64,000 bases of DNA from DASXMT01 sp963803065 (GCA_963803065.1 CAWDKW010000005.1:243798-307797), one strand, 5' to 3'; shown: positions 27,932 to 39,800, counted from the stretch's first letter. Translations and numbers: made by a program. Notes: generated from the sequence alone by a model not told the origin.

Positions 27932-28167
27932 CTCCCGGCATTGGTTGGGGGATGTTGACAAAGCCGGTGGCGAGGAGGGCCAACTACGGCTCGAGCTCAT
28001 TGTGCCGGGCAGAGGAATGGGAAATCCGACGGTCGGTGCGCGTCAACGACGCAACCTAACGAGGTGCGTGTCGGACGCGGCGGGCTCCAGTCGGGTCCGC
28101 GGGAGTTCCGGCCCGGCAGCGGCCTACGGCCTTGCCGGCTCTCTGCCAGCGAAAGGCTCTCTGCCAG
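27932..28167. other. Intergenic region between convergent genes
   Basis: 236 bases separating the ends of the MFS gene and the first HNH gene. It contains short direct repeats (GGCTCTCTGCCAGC twice near 28137-28165). I see no gene and no clear terminator. Confidence 0.5.
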
Positions 28168-29891
28168 CTAGAAGAGCCGGTCCGGTTCCGGGGACGTGCG
28201 GGCGCCGTCGGACGGGTCGGCGCCGTCGATGTCGGGGTCGTCGGGGTCGTCCGTGGTGGTTGTCCTCGGCGGTGGCTTCTCGGGTGGGAGCCACTGCCAG
28301 GTCCCCGGGCCTCCCTCGAGCCGGAATCCCTTGTGGTGGCGCATGTAGTGGTGTCGGCCGCACAACCTGGCCAGGTTCCAGAGGGCCGTCGGGCCGCCCT
28401 CGACCACGGGGATGATCCGGTGGTCGATCTGGAGGCCCTGTCGCACGTCGCACCCCGGGACCACACAGGTCTCGTCCCGGGCGATCAGTGCCTGCTCCAG
28501 GGGGGCCCGGATGGTCCGGCCCAGGTAGGTGATCGAGGCGATGTCGGTCCCCTTCGTGATGACCAGGTGCAAGATGGCGTCGCCGAGGAGCGACCGGGCC
28601 GTCTCGATGGGGACGGGGCCCACCCCGGGGAGCTCACAGCGCTCGTCGCCTTCGATGCTCCCCCGGCGGAGGGCGGCAAGGTCTACCCGGAGGTGCACGC
28701 TGGCCGGTGGGGGGAGACCGGGCGACAGTGGCCCGCTCGTCTCCTCGTCCGAGCCGGCCGTGCCGGTGTCGGTGTCGGTGCCGAGGGCGTCGGCCCCGAG
28801 GATGGCAGCTCCGAGGGGGTCGGCCCCGTCGGGGTCGCCGGCCGAGCCGGTCTGGTCCGAGTTGGTGCCGGCTTTCTCACCGGTCTGCCGGTGGCGTCGG
28901 TGCCGGCCTGCCCACCGGTGCCGGTGGCGTCCGGTCCTGAGCCGTCCGGTCCTGAGCCGTCCGGTCCTGAGCCGGCCTGTCCACGCCCGGGGCCCGATGG
29001 CCGGCGCTCCCCGGTGAGCAGGGCGACCAGGGCGTCGGCGTCGTAGGCGTCGGGGCGCTCCCTGATGCCCAGCCTGCGGGCCTCGTCGAAGAGGGCGGTG
29101 CGGGCGGGCCGGAGTGCTGCGAGCACCTTGGCCCCGGCATCGGGGGTGAAGAGGCCCTCCAAGCGGAAGGCCCCGTCGGAGTCGGTGTAGTGGCGCAGGT
29201 AGCGGGAATCTCGGATGCGCTCGTAGGCGGCCAGGGCGTCCTCGGTGGATCGGGCCTTGGCCTTGGCCCGCAGGCACCGGTCGGCCAGCTGGCGGTGGGA
29301 CTCGGTTGGGTCCTTCGCCGCTTCGACCAGCTCCTCCGAGCTGTCCGGGTCGAGCTTCAACACCCCGGCCACCTGGCGGGCCCTCGAGGTGGACAGCTCC
29401 CCGGTGCGGAGGGCGTCGTCCAACACGGGGTGGTCTTCCATCTGGTCGGCCAGCGCCAGAGCGCCAGCCGAGGCCCCGACGGACTCCCCCGTCTTTTTCG
29501 ACAGCCACTCGGCCGCCGAGCGGGCGCCGTCTCTGCGGTGGCAGTCGGCCTCGGTCGCCCGCTTGGCCGCCAAGGCCTTCCCGGTGGCACAGAGGTGCTC
29601 ACCCCGGGAGAACCGCTCGATCAACACGGCGGCGTCCTCACCGGAGTAGCGCCTCGGCTCGAACGACGAGACGAAGGACTCGAGCAACGAGATGGCCTCG
29701 GTGACCGACTCGGCCGTGTCGGGGGAGCCGGCCTCGGTGACCGATTCGGCTGTGTCGGGGGAGCCTGTGCTGCAAGAGCCAGTTGGCGATCCGACGGCGT
29801 CGGTGCCAGGGGCCGTCCGCCGCTCAGGCCGATTGCCCTTCGGCCCGGTGCTCCCGGTACTCCTCGTGCTGCGCTGGTCCGTCTTGGCCAT
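28168..29891 (-). CDS. DUF222/13E12-repeat HNH endonuclease (one frame break)
   Basis: This actinobacterial family joins a long helical DUF222 domain to a C-terminal HNH nuclease. Visible are the helical N-terminal part (ALAAKRATEADCHRRDGARS through SRARQVAGVL), RYLRHYTDSDGAFRLEG, and the HNH core CVVPGCDVRQGLQIDHRI, then NLARLCGRHHYMRHHKG. A central Gly/Ser/Pro/Asp repeat segment (SGPDGSGPDG units) contains a one-base loss between about 28870 and 29000; restoring it gives 575 codons. The start at 29891 is fixed by a motif shared with the second HNH gene, placed identically 6 nt upstream. A possible relic or active member of a mobile family. Confidence 0.8.
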
Positions 29892-29897
29892 ACCGAG

Positions 29898-29920
29898 AGC
29901 ATGACAGAGGGGTGTGACAG
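29898..29920 (-). promoter_or_regulatory. Conserved element directly upstream of HNH gene 1
   Basis: Read on the minus strand, two CTGTCA hexamers with a 13-base period are separated by a CACCCCT-like core. 19 of 23 bases match the element before the second HNH gene, and the distance to the ATG is the same (6 nt). Confidence 0.6.
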
Positions 29921-29942
29921 TCCCTCAGCCTACATAGGGAAC

Positions 29943-29960
29943 ATCTGGATGCATCTAGAT
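29943..29960. promoter_or_regulatory. Near-perfect 18-bp palindrome upstream of HNH gene 1
   Basis: ATCTGGATGCATCTAGAT pairs with itself apart from one base pair. It lies about 52 bases upstream of the HNH gene start. It is a possible operator; no partner protein can be named. Confidence 0.3.
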
Positions 29961-30162
29961 GGATTTTCGGGCGGAACTTCGGCGGCTCAGTCAAAGGCGA
30001 GTCGGTTTGACCACCCGACCGGAGCGACAGGCGAGCCAGAGGGTCGCCAGCCCAACTGCGCATGACTCCCGATCAAACGCCTAAGCCGCCAACCCGCCCA
30101 GTGAAGGCTCCCCCCGTCAAACGCCAGTTAGGCGGGGGCCCGCCAAGGCAATTGTCGGACAA

Positions 30163-31953
30163 TCAGCCGAGGCGCTTCTCGAGCTGGTCGACGGCCTTGG
30201 TCAGTTGCGTGGGCAGCTTGTCCCCGAACTTGGCGAAGTGCTCGCGGATGAGCGGCACCTCGGCGCGCCATTCGTCGGCGTCGACAGCCAGGAGCTTCTC
30301 CATGTCATTCTTCGATACGGCGAGCCCGTCGGTGGGGATGTCACCGGGCGCGGGCACGAAGCCGATGGGTGTCTCGGTGGCCTCTGCCGACCCGCCGACC
30401 CGCTCGAAGATCCACTCGAGCACCCGGGAGTTCTCGCCGTAACCCGGCCACAGCCACTTGCCGTTCTCGTCCTTGCGGAACCAGTTCACGTAGAAGATCT
30501 TTGGGAGCTTCTCCGGATCAGCAGACGCGCCGATGTCGAGCCAGTGCTTGAAGTAGTCGCCCATGTTGTAGCCACAGAACGGGAGCATGGCGAAGGGGTC
30601 ACGGCGAAGGTTGCCCACCGCTCCAGCGGCTGCCGCCGTGGTTTCCGATGCCATGATCGAGCCGAGGAAGACGCCATGGTCCCAATCAAAGGACTGAAAG
30701 ACGAGCGGAACCACCGAGGCTCGCCGGCCGCCGAACAGGACGGCGTCGATGGGCACGCCGGCTGGGTCCTGCCATTCGGGGGCGATGGCTGGGTCCTGCG
30801 AGGCGGGGACGGTGAACCGCGCATTGGGATGGGACGCCGGCGTGTCCGACCCCGGTTCCCAGTCCTCGCCCTTCCACGAGGTCACGTGGGAGGGAGTGTC
30901 GTCTGTCATGCCCTCCCACCACACATCACCGTCGTCGGTCAGGGCGGTATTGGTGAAGATGGCATTGCCGTCGAGGGTGAGCATGGCGTTGGGGTTGGTG
31001 TGGTAGTTGGTCCCGGGGGCCACCCCGAAGAAGCCGGCTTCCGGGTTGATGGCATAGAGGCGGCCGTCGGGCCCGAACTTCATCCAGCAGATATCGTCCC
31101 CGATCGTCTCGACCTTCCAGTCGGGAAGTGTGGGAATCAACATGGCCAGGTTGGTCTTGCCGCACGCGGATGGGAAGGCGCCGGTGACATAGCGGGTCTC
31201 GCCGGCCGGCGATGTCAGCTTGAGGATCAACATGTGCTCGGCCAACCAATGGTCGTCCCGAGCCATGACAGAAGCGATGCGGAGGGCGAAGCACTTCTTG
31301 CCGAGGAGGGCGTTGCCGCCATAGCCCGAGCCGTAGGACCAGATCTCGCGGGTCTCGGGGAAGTGCACGATGTACTTGTTGTCGGCGTCGCAGGGCCAGG
31401 GAACATCAGCCTGCCCTTCGGCCAGCGGCGCCCCGACGGAGTGGAGACAGGGCACGAAGTCGCCGTCGGCACCGAGCTCCTCGAGCGCACCGCGTCCCAT
31501 CCTGGTCATGATCCTCATGGACACGGCCACGTACGCGGAATCGGTGATCTCGACACCGATGTGGGCGATCTTGGAGCTGAGCGGGCCCATGGAGTAGGGG
31601 ACCACGTACATGGTGCGGCCCTTCATGGACCCCTTGAACAGGTCGGTGAGCGTGGACCGCATCTCGTCGGGATCCCGCCAGTTATTGGTCGGGCCGGCGT
31701 CGGACTCGAGGGTGGAACAAATGAAGGTCCGATCCTCGACACGAGCCACATCAGCGGGATCAGACCGGGCCCAGTAGCTGTTGGGCCGCTTGGCCTCGGA
31801 CAGTTTGGTGAACGTTCCGTTATCCACGAGTAACTGGCAAAGCCGGTCGTACTCCTCGGCAGTGCCGTCACACCACACGACGTCGGTTGGTTCGGTCAGT
31901 GCAGCGATCTCGTCAACCCAGGCAACGAGCTTTTTGTTCTCAGTGGGGGCCAT
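30163..31953 (-). CDS. pckG: GTP-dependent phosphoenolpyruvate carboxykinase
   Basis: 596 residues, the normal size for the GTP enzyme. It interconverts oxaloacetate and phosphoenolpyruvate, the entry to gluconeogenesis. Features seen: RPNSYWARSDPADVARVEDRTFICS, FPETREIWSYGSGYGGNALLGKKC, the GTP-enzyme active-site loop GAFPSACGKTNLAM with its hyper-reactive Cys, the metal-site stretch ETIGDDICWM, AINPEAGFFGVAPGTN and FGGRRASVVPLVFQ. ATG 31953 is preceded by GAGGAGGAAT at good spacing; an upstream in-frame start at 32007 lacks this. It is divergent from thiL. No repeat inserts are present, in contrast to many neighbours. Confidence 0.96.
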   Translation of the reverse strand: MAPTENKKLVAWVDEIAALTEPTDVVWCDGTAEEYDRLCQLLVDNGTFTKLSEAKRPNSYWARSDPADVARVEDRTFICSTLESDAGPTNNWRDPDEMRSTLTDLFKGSMKGRTMYVVPYSMGPLSSKIAHIGVEITDSAYVAVSMRIMTRMGRGALEELGADGDFVPCLHSVGAPLAEGQADVPWPCDADNKYIVHFPETREIWSYGSGYGGNALLGKKCFALRIASVMARDDHWLAEHMLILKLTSPAGETRYVTGAFPSACGKTNLAMLIPTLPDWKVETIGDDICWMKFGPDGRLYAINPEAGFFGVAPGTNYHTNPNAMLTLDGNAIFTNTALTDDGDVWWEGMTDDTPSHVTSWKGEDWEPGSDTPASHPNARFTVPASQDPAIAPEWQDPAGVPIDAVLFGGRRASVVPLVFQSFDWDHGVFLGSIMASETTAAAAGAVGNLRRDPFAMLPFCGYNMGDYFKHWLDIGASADPEKLPKIFYVNWFRKDENGKWLWPGYGENSRVLEWIFERVGGSAEATETPIGFVPAPGDIPTDGLAVSKNDMEKLLAVDADEWRAEVPLIREHFAKFGDKLPTQLTKAVDQLEKRLG

Positions 31954-32077
31954 GGGTTGACTATTCCTCCTCGGGACGCCGACAGGTACAACGCGGTCAC
32001 GCGACACACGCAGAGGAGTCGCGTTCCGTTCATCAATAGTAGACGGTTGAAAGCGCGACAGATGCTAGGCAGGAGGG

Positions 32078-33200
32078 GTGGTGTACCCAAAACCAGCCAG
32101 AACGGGCGGCAAGGGCGTCCGTTCTGGCGGAGGCGCCGCCGGGCCCGGCACGGCCGCTTCCGGCCCCGCCATATCGGGTGAATTCCAGGTAATCGCCGCC
32201 TTACAGGAGCAATTCGAAGCCGTGGCCGGCAGGAACGCGCCCAAGGGTGACCTCTGGATCGGTGATGATGCTGCGCTGGTCACGGACTCGGGAGGTGCAG
32301 CGCTACTGCTGGCCACCGATTTGGTGGTCGCTGGGGTCCACGTCGACCTCGACCTGTGTAGCCTCTCCGACCTGGGGTTCAAGGCCATCATGGTGACAGT
32401 GTCTGATCTGGCGGCCATGGGCGCCAGACCGGACTACCTCTTGGTATCGATCGCTGCCCCGTCCGGTACGGATTTTGCATTGTTGGCCTCGGGTATGGCC
32501 GAGGCGGCAGCGGACACCGGTGCCGTCGTGGTCGGGGGCGATCTATCGACTGCCCCTGTAGTCATGGTGTCGGTTGCGGTCACCGGTAGCGTCGGCCCTG
32601 GTCTCTCGAGCCCGGGCAGCTCTCACGAGATCCGGTGCTCGGGCGGGGGACAGCCTGTTCGTGACCGGGCCGCTCGGCGCCTCGGCCGCCGGGTTGCGAC
32701 TCCTGTTGGAGGGCTCTGCCGCATCCGGGCCAGACCGCGAGCCACCCGCATCCGAGCCACCCGCATCCGAGCCACCCGCATCCGAGCCACCCGCCGAGCC
32801 AGCCGCATCCGAGACTGCCGCATTGCTCCAGGCCCATCGACGTCCGGTTGCCCGCTTGATCGAGGGAGAGACCAGCCGGCTGGCCGGCGCCACGGCAGCT
32901 ATAGACATCTCCGACGGCCTGGCGGCCGATGTGCGGCACCTGGCCGATGCCTCGGGAGTGGGCGTTGCCCTCGATGTCGTGCCCGTGGCCACCGGGGCCC
33001 GTGACGACGAGGCGCTCGGGGGCGGCGAGGACTACGAATTGATCGTGGCCACCGGCGATCCCGACCGACTCGTCGGCGCCTTTGCCGACGCAGGTCTGCG
33101 GAAGCCGATCGCCATTGGAGTGTGCACCGCCGATCCAGAGGAGCGGACGCTCGCCGGGGCCGATCTGCCCGACATCGGATGGCGTCACCTGTTCGGCTGA
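32078..33200 (+). CDS. thiL: Thiamine-monophosphate kinase (one frame break)
   Basis: Phosphorylates thiamine monophosphate to the diphosphate cofactor. Visible are LWIGDDAALV (metal site), LLATDLVVAGVHVD, GFKAIMVTVSDLAAMGARP, VVGGDLSTAP, ALTRSGARAGDSLFVTGPLG, AIDISDGLAADVRHLA and GGGEDYELI, all in the family order. The frame changes at about 32600, where one G too many lies between SVGPG and the RAALTRSGAR segment; removing it gives exactly 374 codons. A PASEP repeat insert (15-nt units, about 32735-32800) follows the ALRLLLEG helix. Alternative GTG starts lie at 32078 and 32081 after AGGAGGGG. An essential cofactor enzyme in one copy, so a true null is unlikely. Confidence 0.88.
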
Positions 33201-33215
33201 ACGTTCGGAACGGTC

Positions 33216-33295
33216 GGAACGCTGAAGCGTTGGATCACTGAAGCGTCGGAACGCTGAAGCGTTGAAACGCTGAAGCGTTGGATCACTGAAGCGTT
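33216..33295. repeat. Five tandem 16-bp hairpin units after thiL
   Basis: GGAACGCTGAAGCGTT and variants (GGATCACTGAAGCGTT, GAAACGCTGAAGCGTT) repeat five times without gaps. The main unit contains AACGCT/AGCGTT arms around a GA loop, so each can fold. They start 16 bases after the thiL stop and could act as a terminator or DNA-structure element. Confidence 0.85.
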
Positions 33296-33324
33296 CAAAC
33301 GGAAAGGCCTCGTTGACACGTCTC

Positions 33325-33535
33325 CGGTCACAGCGCGAGGTCACCGCGCGAGGTCACGGCGCGAGGACACAGCGCGAGTCACAGAGCGAGGACACACCTC
33401 CGGTCACAGCGAGAGGTCACGGCGCGAGGACACAGCGCGAGTCACAGCGCGAGGTACAGCGCGAGGTACAGCGCGAGGTCACAGCGCGAGGTACAGCGCG
33501 AGGTACAGCGCGAGGTACAGCGCCCGTCGCAGCAC
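33325..33535. repeat. 12-13 bp repeat array
   Basis: CAGCGCGAGGTA (12 nt) and CAGCGCGAGGTCA (13 nt) units alternate, degenerate at the left and regular at 33440-33520. No gene is supported. Together with the 16-bp array it fills most of the 636-base gap before the synthase locus. Confidence 0.85.
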
Positions 33536-33698
33536 CGACTGCCCCTTCCTTCACGGCACCGCATGCGCTCCCGTCGCGATGGCTGGCCGGTGAAAATTGC
33601 ACCGGCAGATTGGCGTAGACTTATCGCGTCGGGCGCAACTCCAAACGGACAACTTGAGCGACGATTTCCTAACTGCAGTGTTGGTAGAACACGTGCTG

Positions 33699-33747
33699 CG
33701 TTCAGTACGAAAAACGTTCGTTCAGTATGAAAAAGATTCGTTATATA
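33699..33747 (+). promoter_or_regulatory. Direct-repeat element and -10-like box upstream of the lipid synthase locus
   Basis: CGTTCAGTACGAAAAACGTT is followed immediately by CGTTCAGTATGAAAAAGATT and then CGTTATATAGG, which gives a TATATA box at 33742-33747. The A/T-rich patch stands out from the GC-rich surroundings and lies about 90 bases before the start of the first synthase gene. It may be a promoter with two operator half-sites; the -35 box is not clear. Confidence 0.5.
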
Positions 33748-33836
33748 GGATGAGCTGGAAACCGTGATCTTCGATATCGCGGCCCGTTTCTCGGCAAGTC
33801 GAACTCACGAATGGTGGTGTCTGTATGCGGGGTGTC

Positions 33837-36800
33837 ATGCACATTCGGGTTCCTTTCATCGTCGAATCGCCCTTCGGTGTTCCCAACCCGGACATCGTGG
33901 TCGGCGCGTGCCGCGCCGGCGCGTTGGGCGTTCTCGACTTGGGCGAAGACGACGCGGCGGCGCGTCGTGCCATCGAACGCATCCTTGCTCGATGGCACGG
34001 CACGTTCGGCGTACGCGTCGGACCCAACATGAGGTTGAACCCGTCTCTTCTCACCGCGCTGGTTGGGGAGCGAGGGCGCGCACGGATCGACACCGTGATC
34101 GTTGCCGCCACTCCATCAACACCAGAGGTTGCCGTCACTCCATCAACGCCAGAGATGGTGCTATCGGCCCGAGAGATGGAGCTCGCAGCGTGGACCGACC
34201 CGGGCGAGTGGACCGACCCGGGCAAGTTGACCGACCCCGGCAAGTTCACCGCCCCCGGCAAGTTCACCGACCCCGGGCAAGTTGACCGCCCCCGGCGCAC
34301 AGGAGGCCGACGCGCACGCGTGGCCGGGGAGCCCCCCGCGCATCCTGGCTGAAGTCACTTCGCTCGAAGCCGCTCGAGCCGCAGTGGCGGCCGGCGCCCA
34401 TGGCGTCGTGGCCAAGGGGTCCGAGTCGGGGGGCGCCATCGGCGAGGAGACCGCGTTCGTGCTCCTGCAGTCTCTGGTCGACCGCATCGATGTACCCATC
34501 TGGTCACAGGGCGGGATCGGACTTCACTCGGCGGCTGCCGCGCTGGTCGGCGGGGCGACCGGCGTCGTCCTCGACTCGCAGGTGGCCCTGACGACCGAGA
34601 GCCACATCCCCTCGGAGTTGCGGGCCGTGCTGGCGGCCATGGACGGCAGCGAGACCATCGTGGTGGGGGGCCACCGGTTCTACACACGACCGGACCTGCC
34701 CGCCGCGTCCCTCCCCGCCGATGCGCCGCCGTCCGAAGTGGCGGCGCAGCTGGGGGGGACCGACCTGCGGAGCCAGCTGGTTCCGATCGGCCAGGACGGC
34801 TTCCTGGCCCGGGGGCTGGCCCAGCGGTTCCGGACGGTCGGGGGCGTGGTGCAGGCCGTCGAGCAGGCCGTCGTGACCTCGATCGAGTCGGCGCGTCGCC
34901 TCGACCCCTTGGCCCCCGGCTCGAAGCTGGCCAATGAATTGGGGACGCGGTACCCGATCGCTCAGGGCCCGATGACCAGGGTCAGCGACCGTCCTGCCTT
35001 CGCCGCCGCCGTGGCCGAGGAGGGCGGGCTGCCGTTTCTGGCCCTGGCCCTCCTGCGGGCGGACGAGGTCCGGCGGGTGCTGAAGGAGACGGCCGACCTC
35101 ATCCCCGATCGGCCGTGGGGCGCAGGCATCCTGGGCTTCGTCCCGCCCGAGCTCCGCGAAGAGCAGATGGGCGTGCTGCTCGAGAGCCCGCCACCGGTGG
35201 CGCTCATCGCCGGCGGCCGGCCGTCCCAGGCGCGCCGGCTCGAGGAGAAGGGGACACAGGTCTACCTGCACGTGCCCTCGCCCGGATTGCTCGACCGGTT
35301 CCTGGCCGACGGCGCCCGGCGGTTCGTCTTCGAGGGACGGGAGTGCGGTGGCCATGTCGGCCCTCGGACCAGCTTCACGCTGTGGGAAGCCCAGCTCCAA
35401 CGGCTGCTGGCCTTCGACCGACCCGAGGAGCTCCGGGTGCTCTTCGCCGGGGGCATCCACGACGCCCGCTCGGCGGCGATGGTCGCAACGATGGCGGCGC
35501 CGCTGGTGGAACGGGGGGCGTCCATCGGGGTGCTCATGGGCACCGCCTACCTGACCACGGCGGAGGCGGTGGACTCGGGGGCCATCCAGCCCGGGTTCCA
35601 GGACGCCGCCCTCGAAGCCGACCGGACAGTGCTCCTCGAGACCTCGCCCGGGCACGCCACCCGTTGCGTCGACACCGAGTACGTGCGGACCTTCGCCGAC
35701 GAGCGCCGGCGCCTGACCGAGTCGGGTGCCTCGTCACAAGAGATGTGGGCCGCGCTCGAGCTGCTCAACCTGGGCCGCCTGCGGATCGCCAGCAAGGGGC
35801 TCCGCCGGGACGGCGACGAGCTGGGGACGGTCGAGGCGGACGTGCAGCGGAAGGAGGGGATGTACATGATGGGCCAGGTCGCCGCCCTGCGCTCGGACCG
35901 GACCACCCTGGCCGACCTGCACCGGGATGTGAGCGAGGGTGCGGCGACGGTGTTGGCCGGCGCCGTCGATCGTCTCGCTTCCGTCGATCCCGACTTCGAG
36001 GCCGAGGCCGAGGGCCATGCCCAGGGTGACTCCGCCCTCCTTGACACCATCGGCTCCTCTCTTGCATCCCGCGGCGACCCGGGGGGCGCCCGGCGAGCCC
36101 GAGCCGACCGGCCCAGCGCTCGGGCCGACCGGGCCGACCGGTCCGACCGGTCCGGCGCTCGGGGAAGCGGGATCGCCATCGTCGGCATGGCGGCGATCTT
36201 CCCGGGCGCGGACGGGACCGACCGCTACTGGGCCAACGTGGTCGCCGGCACGAACTCGATCACCGAGGTGCCGCCCGAGCGCTGGGACGTGGACACGTAT
36301 TTCGATCCCGACGCACTCAACGGCAACGCGGGGCGGCGCACGCCGTCCAAGTGGGGAGGCTTCCTCCCCGAGGTTGGGTTCGACGCCCTGGCCTACGGGA
36401 TCCCGCCGGCCTCGCTGGCGTCGATCGAACCGGTCCAGCTCCTCAGCTTGGAAGTAGCCGCCCGGGCCCTGGCCGATGCCGGCTATGCCGACCGCGAGTT
36501 CGACCGGGAGCTGGTTTCTGTGATCTTCGGCGCCGAGGCGGGGACCGACCTGGCCTCGGCCTACGGCTTCCGGGCCATGTACCCCCAGATGGCCGGCCCC
36601 TTGCCCGAGGGGCTCGACGGAGCGCTGCCGTCGCTGACCGAGGACTCGTTCCCCGGAGTGCTGACCAACGTCATCGCTGGACGCATCGCCAACCGGCTGG
36701 ACCTCGGCGGGGTGAACTACACCGTGGACGCCGCCTGCGCCTCCTCCTTGGCCGCGGTGGACATGGCCTGCAAGGAGCTCCGGGCCGGGACCAGCAACAT

Positions 36801-39800
36801 GGTCCTGTGCGGGGGCGCTGACCTCCACAACGGGGTGAACGACTACCTCTTGTTCGCCGGGGTGCACGCCCTGTCGCCGACCGGCCAATGCCGCAGCTTC
36901 GACGCCGATGCCGACGGCATCGCGCTGGGTGAGGGCGTGGCCTGCGTTGCCCTGAAGCGGCTCGAGGACGCCGAGCGCGATGGCGACCGCGTCTACGCGG
37001 TGATCGACGGGATCGCCGGTTCGAGCGACGGTCGCAGCTTGGGGCTCACCGCCCCTCGGCCCGAGGGCCAGCGGCGGGCCATCGAGCGCGCCTACCGGCG
37101 AGCAGGGGTGTCCCCGGCCGAGGTGGGCATGGTCGAGGCCCATGGCACGGGGACCGTGGTGGGGGACAGGACCGAGCTCTCCATCCTCAATGACGTGTTC
37201 GGCGAGGCCGGGTCGGCGGTGGGCAGCGTTGCCCTCGGCTCGGTCAAGTCACAGATCGGGCACACCAAATGCACGGCCGGCATGGCCGGCCTGATCAAGA
37301 CGGCGCTCTCGTTGCAACGCGGTGTCCGTCCGCCCACCGTGAACATCAACACGCCCAACCCCGGGTACGAGGCGGCCCGGAGCCCGTTCACGTTCAACGC
37401 CACCGCGCAACCGTGGGCTGCCGCCGAGCGGGTTGCGGGCATCAGCGCGTTCGGCTTCGGCGGGACCAACTTCCACGCCGTGCTCTCCGCGTACGAGGGT
37501 GACGAGCTACCCGACCATGGGCTCGACGAGTGGCCGGCCGAGCTGTTCTGTTTCCGCTCGGCCGACCGGGACGGGGCACATGAGCAGATGACGCGGCTCG
37601 AGGCGCTCATCGACTCCTGCGCCGATCCTACGCAGTTGAGGCTGCGCGATCTGGCCTGCACGGTCTCCGAGTGGGGGGCCTCGGCTCGGGAGGCCGGGGG
37701 CCCCGGCCGTACTGCGTCCGGAACGGTCGGCCCTGGCGGACACGGCGGCCCTGGGCGGACACGGCGGCCTTGACGGCCCGGCCGGACACGGCGGCCTTGA
37801 CGGCCCGGCCAGACACGGCGGCCTTGGCGGCCCGGCCAGCGGCGGGGCGCCCGTACAGGTGGCAGTGGTGGCCGACGATCTGGCCGACCTCGCGTCCAAG
37901 CTCCGACAGGCACGGGATGGAAAGGCCGATCCACGCCAGGGCGTGTTCCTCGCATCGGCTGAGGCACCTGCGTCGGCAGGCGCTGCAGAGACTTCTGCGC
38001 CGGCAGCCGCTGCGCCGAGTCCTGCAGCGCCGACAGGCGGCGCGGTTGCGTTCCTCTATCCCGGCCAGGGGAGCCAACGGCCGGGAATGCTCGCCGACCT
38101 GTTCGTGGCCTTCCCCAGCCTGCAGCGGTGGCTCCGACTTGGTGCGCCCTGGGCCGAACGCATGCACCCGCCGGCCGCGTTCAGCGATGCCGACCGTGAC
38201 CAGCAGCGCGAGGCCCTGACCGATACCCGGGTGGCACAACCGGCGCTGGGCATCGCCGGCCTGGCCATGACGGAGCTCCTCGGCGCCTGTGGCATCCGAC
38301 CCGCCGTTGCCGGCGGCCACAGCTACGGCGAGTTGGTGGCCCTGGCGGTGGCCGGGGCATTGCCCGAAGCGGGCCTGTTCGCCCTCAGCGAGGAGCGGGG
38401 GCGGGCGATGCTCGGTGCAGCCGGCGACGATCCCGGCACCATGGTGGCCGTGGCCCGAGCGGCCGGGGACGTCCGCAGCGTCCTCTCGGCGCTGCCCGGA
38501 GGGATCCCTCGTGGGGTGGTGGTAGCCAACGACAACAGCCCGAGCCAAGTCGTGCTGTCCGGGCCGACGCCCGGCATGAACGAGGCGGTGGCCGCACTCG
38601 AAGTGGCGGGAGTGGCCAGCCGTCCGATCCCGGTGGCCTGCGCGTTCCACAGCTCCGTGGTGGCCGGGGCAGAGCCGGCCTTTGCCCATGCGTTGGCGTC
38701 GGTCGATGTCCACCCCCCGGCCATCGATGTCTTCGCAAACACGACGGCACAGCCCTACCCGTCCGATCCCGGTGAGATCCGGGCGTTGCTGGCCCGCCAG
38801 CTGGCCAACCCGGTCCGGTTCCGCGAGCAGATCGAGGCGATGTACAGCGCCGGCGTTCGCACCTTCGTGGAAGCGGGCAGCGGCCGGGTGCTCACCCAAC
38901 TGGTCGGGAAGATCTTGAAGGACCGACCCCACACCGCAGTCGCTTGCGACGCACCCGGGGACAACGGGGTGCGGCGGTTCCTCATGGCCTTGGCCGAGTT
39001 GTCTTGCGCCGGCGTTGCCGTGACGACGAACAGGCTGTTCGAGGGTCGGGCCCGTGCGGTGGATCCGTCTTCTCTGGGCAAGCGCCCCGGCTGGACGGTG
39101 AACGGGCACCTCGTGCGGACGGCCGCGGGCGCCATCGTGCCCGGAGGCTTGCTCCCTGCACCAGAGTTCGCACGACTGGCTCCGGCGGCTTCGATCGGGT
39201 CACCGGCCGGTGCCGAGCCCGTTGCCGAGGGAGGACAGCCGGGCGTGGCCTCGGGCACGGCCGCGGCCGCGGCCGGTGCTGGCTCCGGCGAACGCGACAT
39301 GGCGATGCTGGCCTATCTGGACTCGATGCGTGAGTTGGTCGATGCCCAGCGTCAGGTCTTCCTCGCCTATCTGGGGGGGAAGGTCGAATCGGTTCAGCCG
39401 GCACAGGCCGGCTACGCCGGGGCGCCCGGGACGCTCGATGCACCGTTGTCTGGCGCACCGATGACCCAGGCGGCGCCACCGACCCAGCTGGCGCCACCGA
39501 CCCAGCTGGCGCCACCGACGGGGGCGCCCTCCTCGGCCCAGACTCCCTCCCCGGCCCAGACCCCACCGCCGTCCTCCCGCCAGTGCCCCCGAGGTCCCGG
39601 ACCTGATGGCGCTGTTGACCACCCTGGTCAGCGAGCGCACCGGGTACCCGATCGACATGCTCGGAGCCGACCTCGACCTCGAAGCCGACCTCAGCATCGA
39701 TTCGATCAAGCGGCTCGAGATCCTCGGCGAGCTGACCGAGCGGGCCGGGCTCGGAGGGGCCACGGGACCGGGCGATTCGCTCGACGAGTCGATCGTGGAG

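Noticed and set aside
30111..30163. CCCCCG/CGGGGG and ATTGTC/GACAAT inverted repeats after pckG as a terminator
   Set aside because: Short arms, a long loop in the first, and no T-run on the minus strand; too weak to call.
33216..33535. Possible CRISPR array
   Set aside because: The units are head-to-tail with no unique spacers and no cas genes are present.
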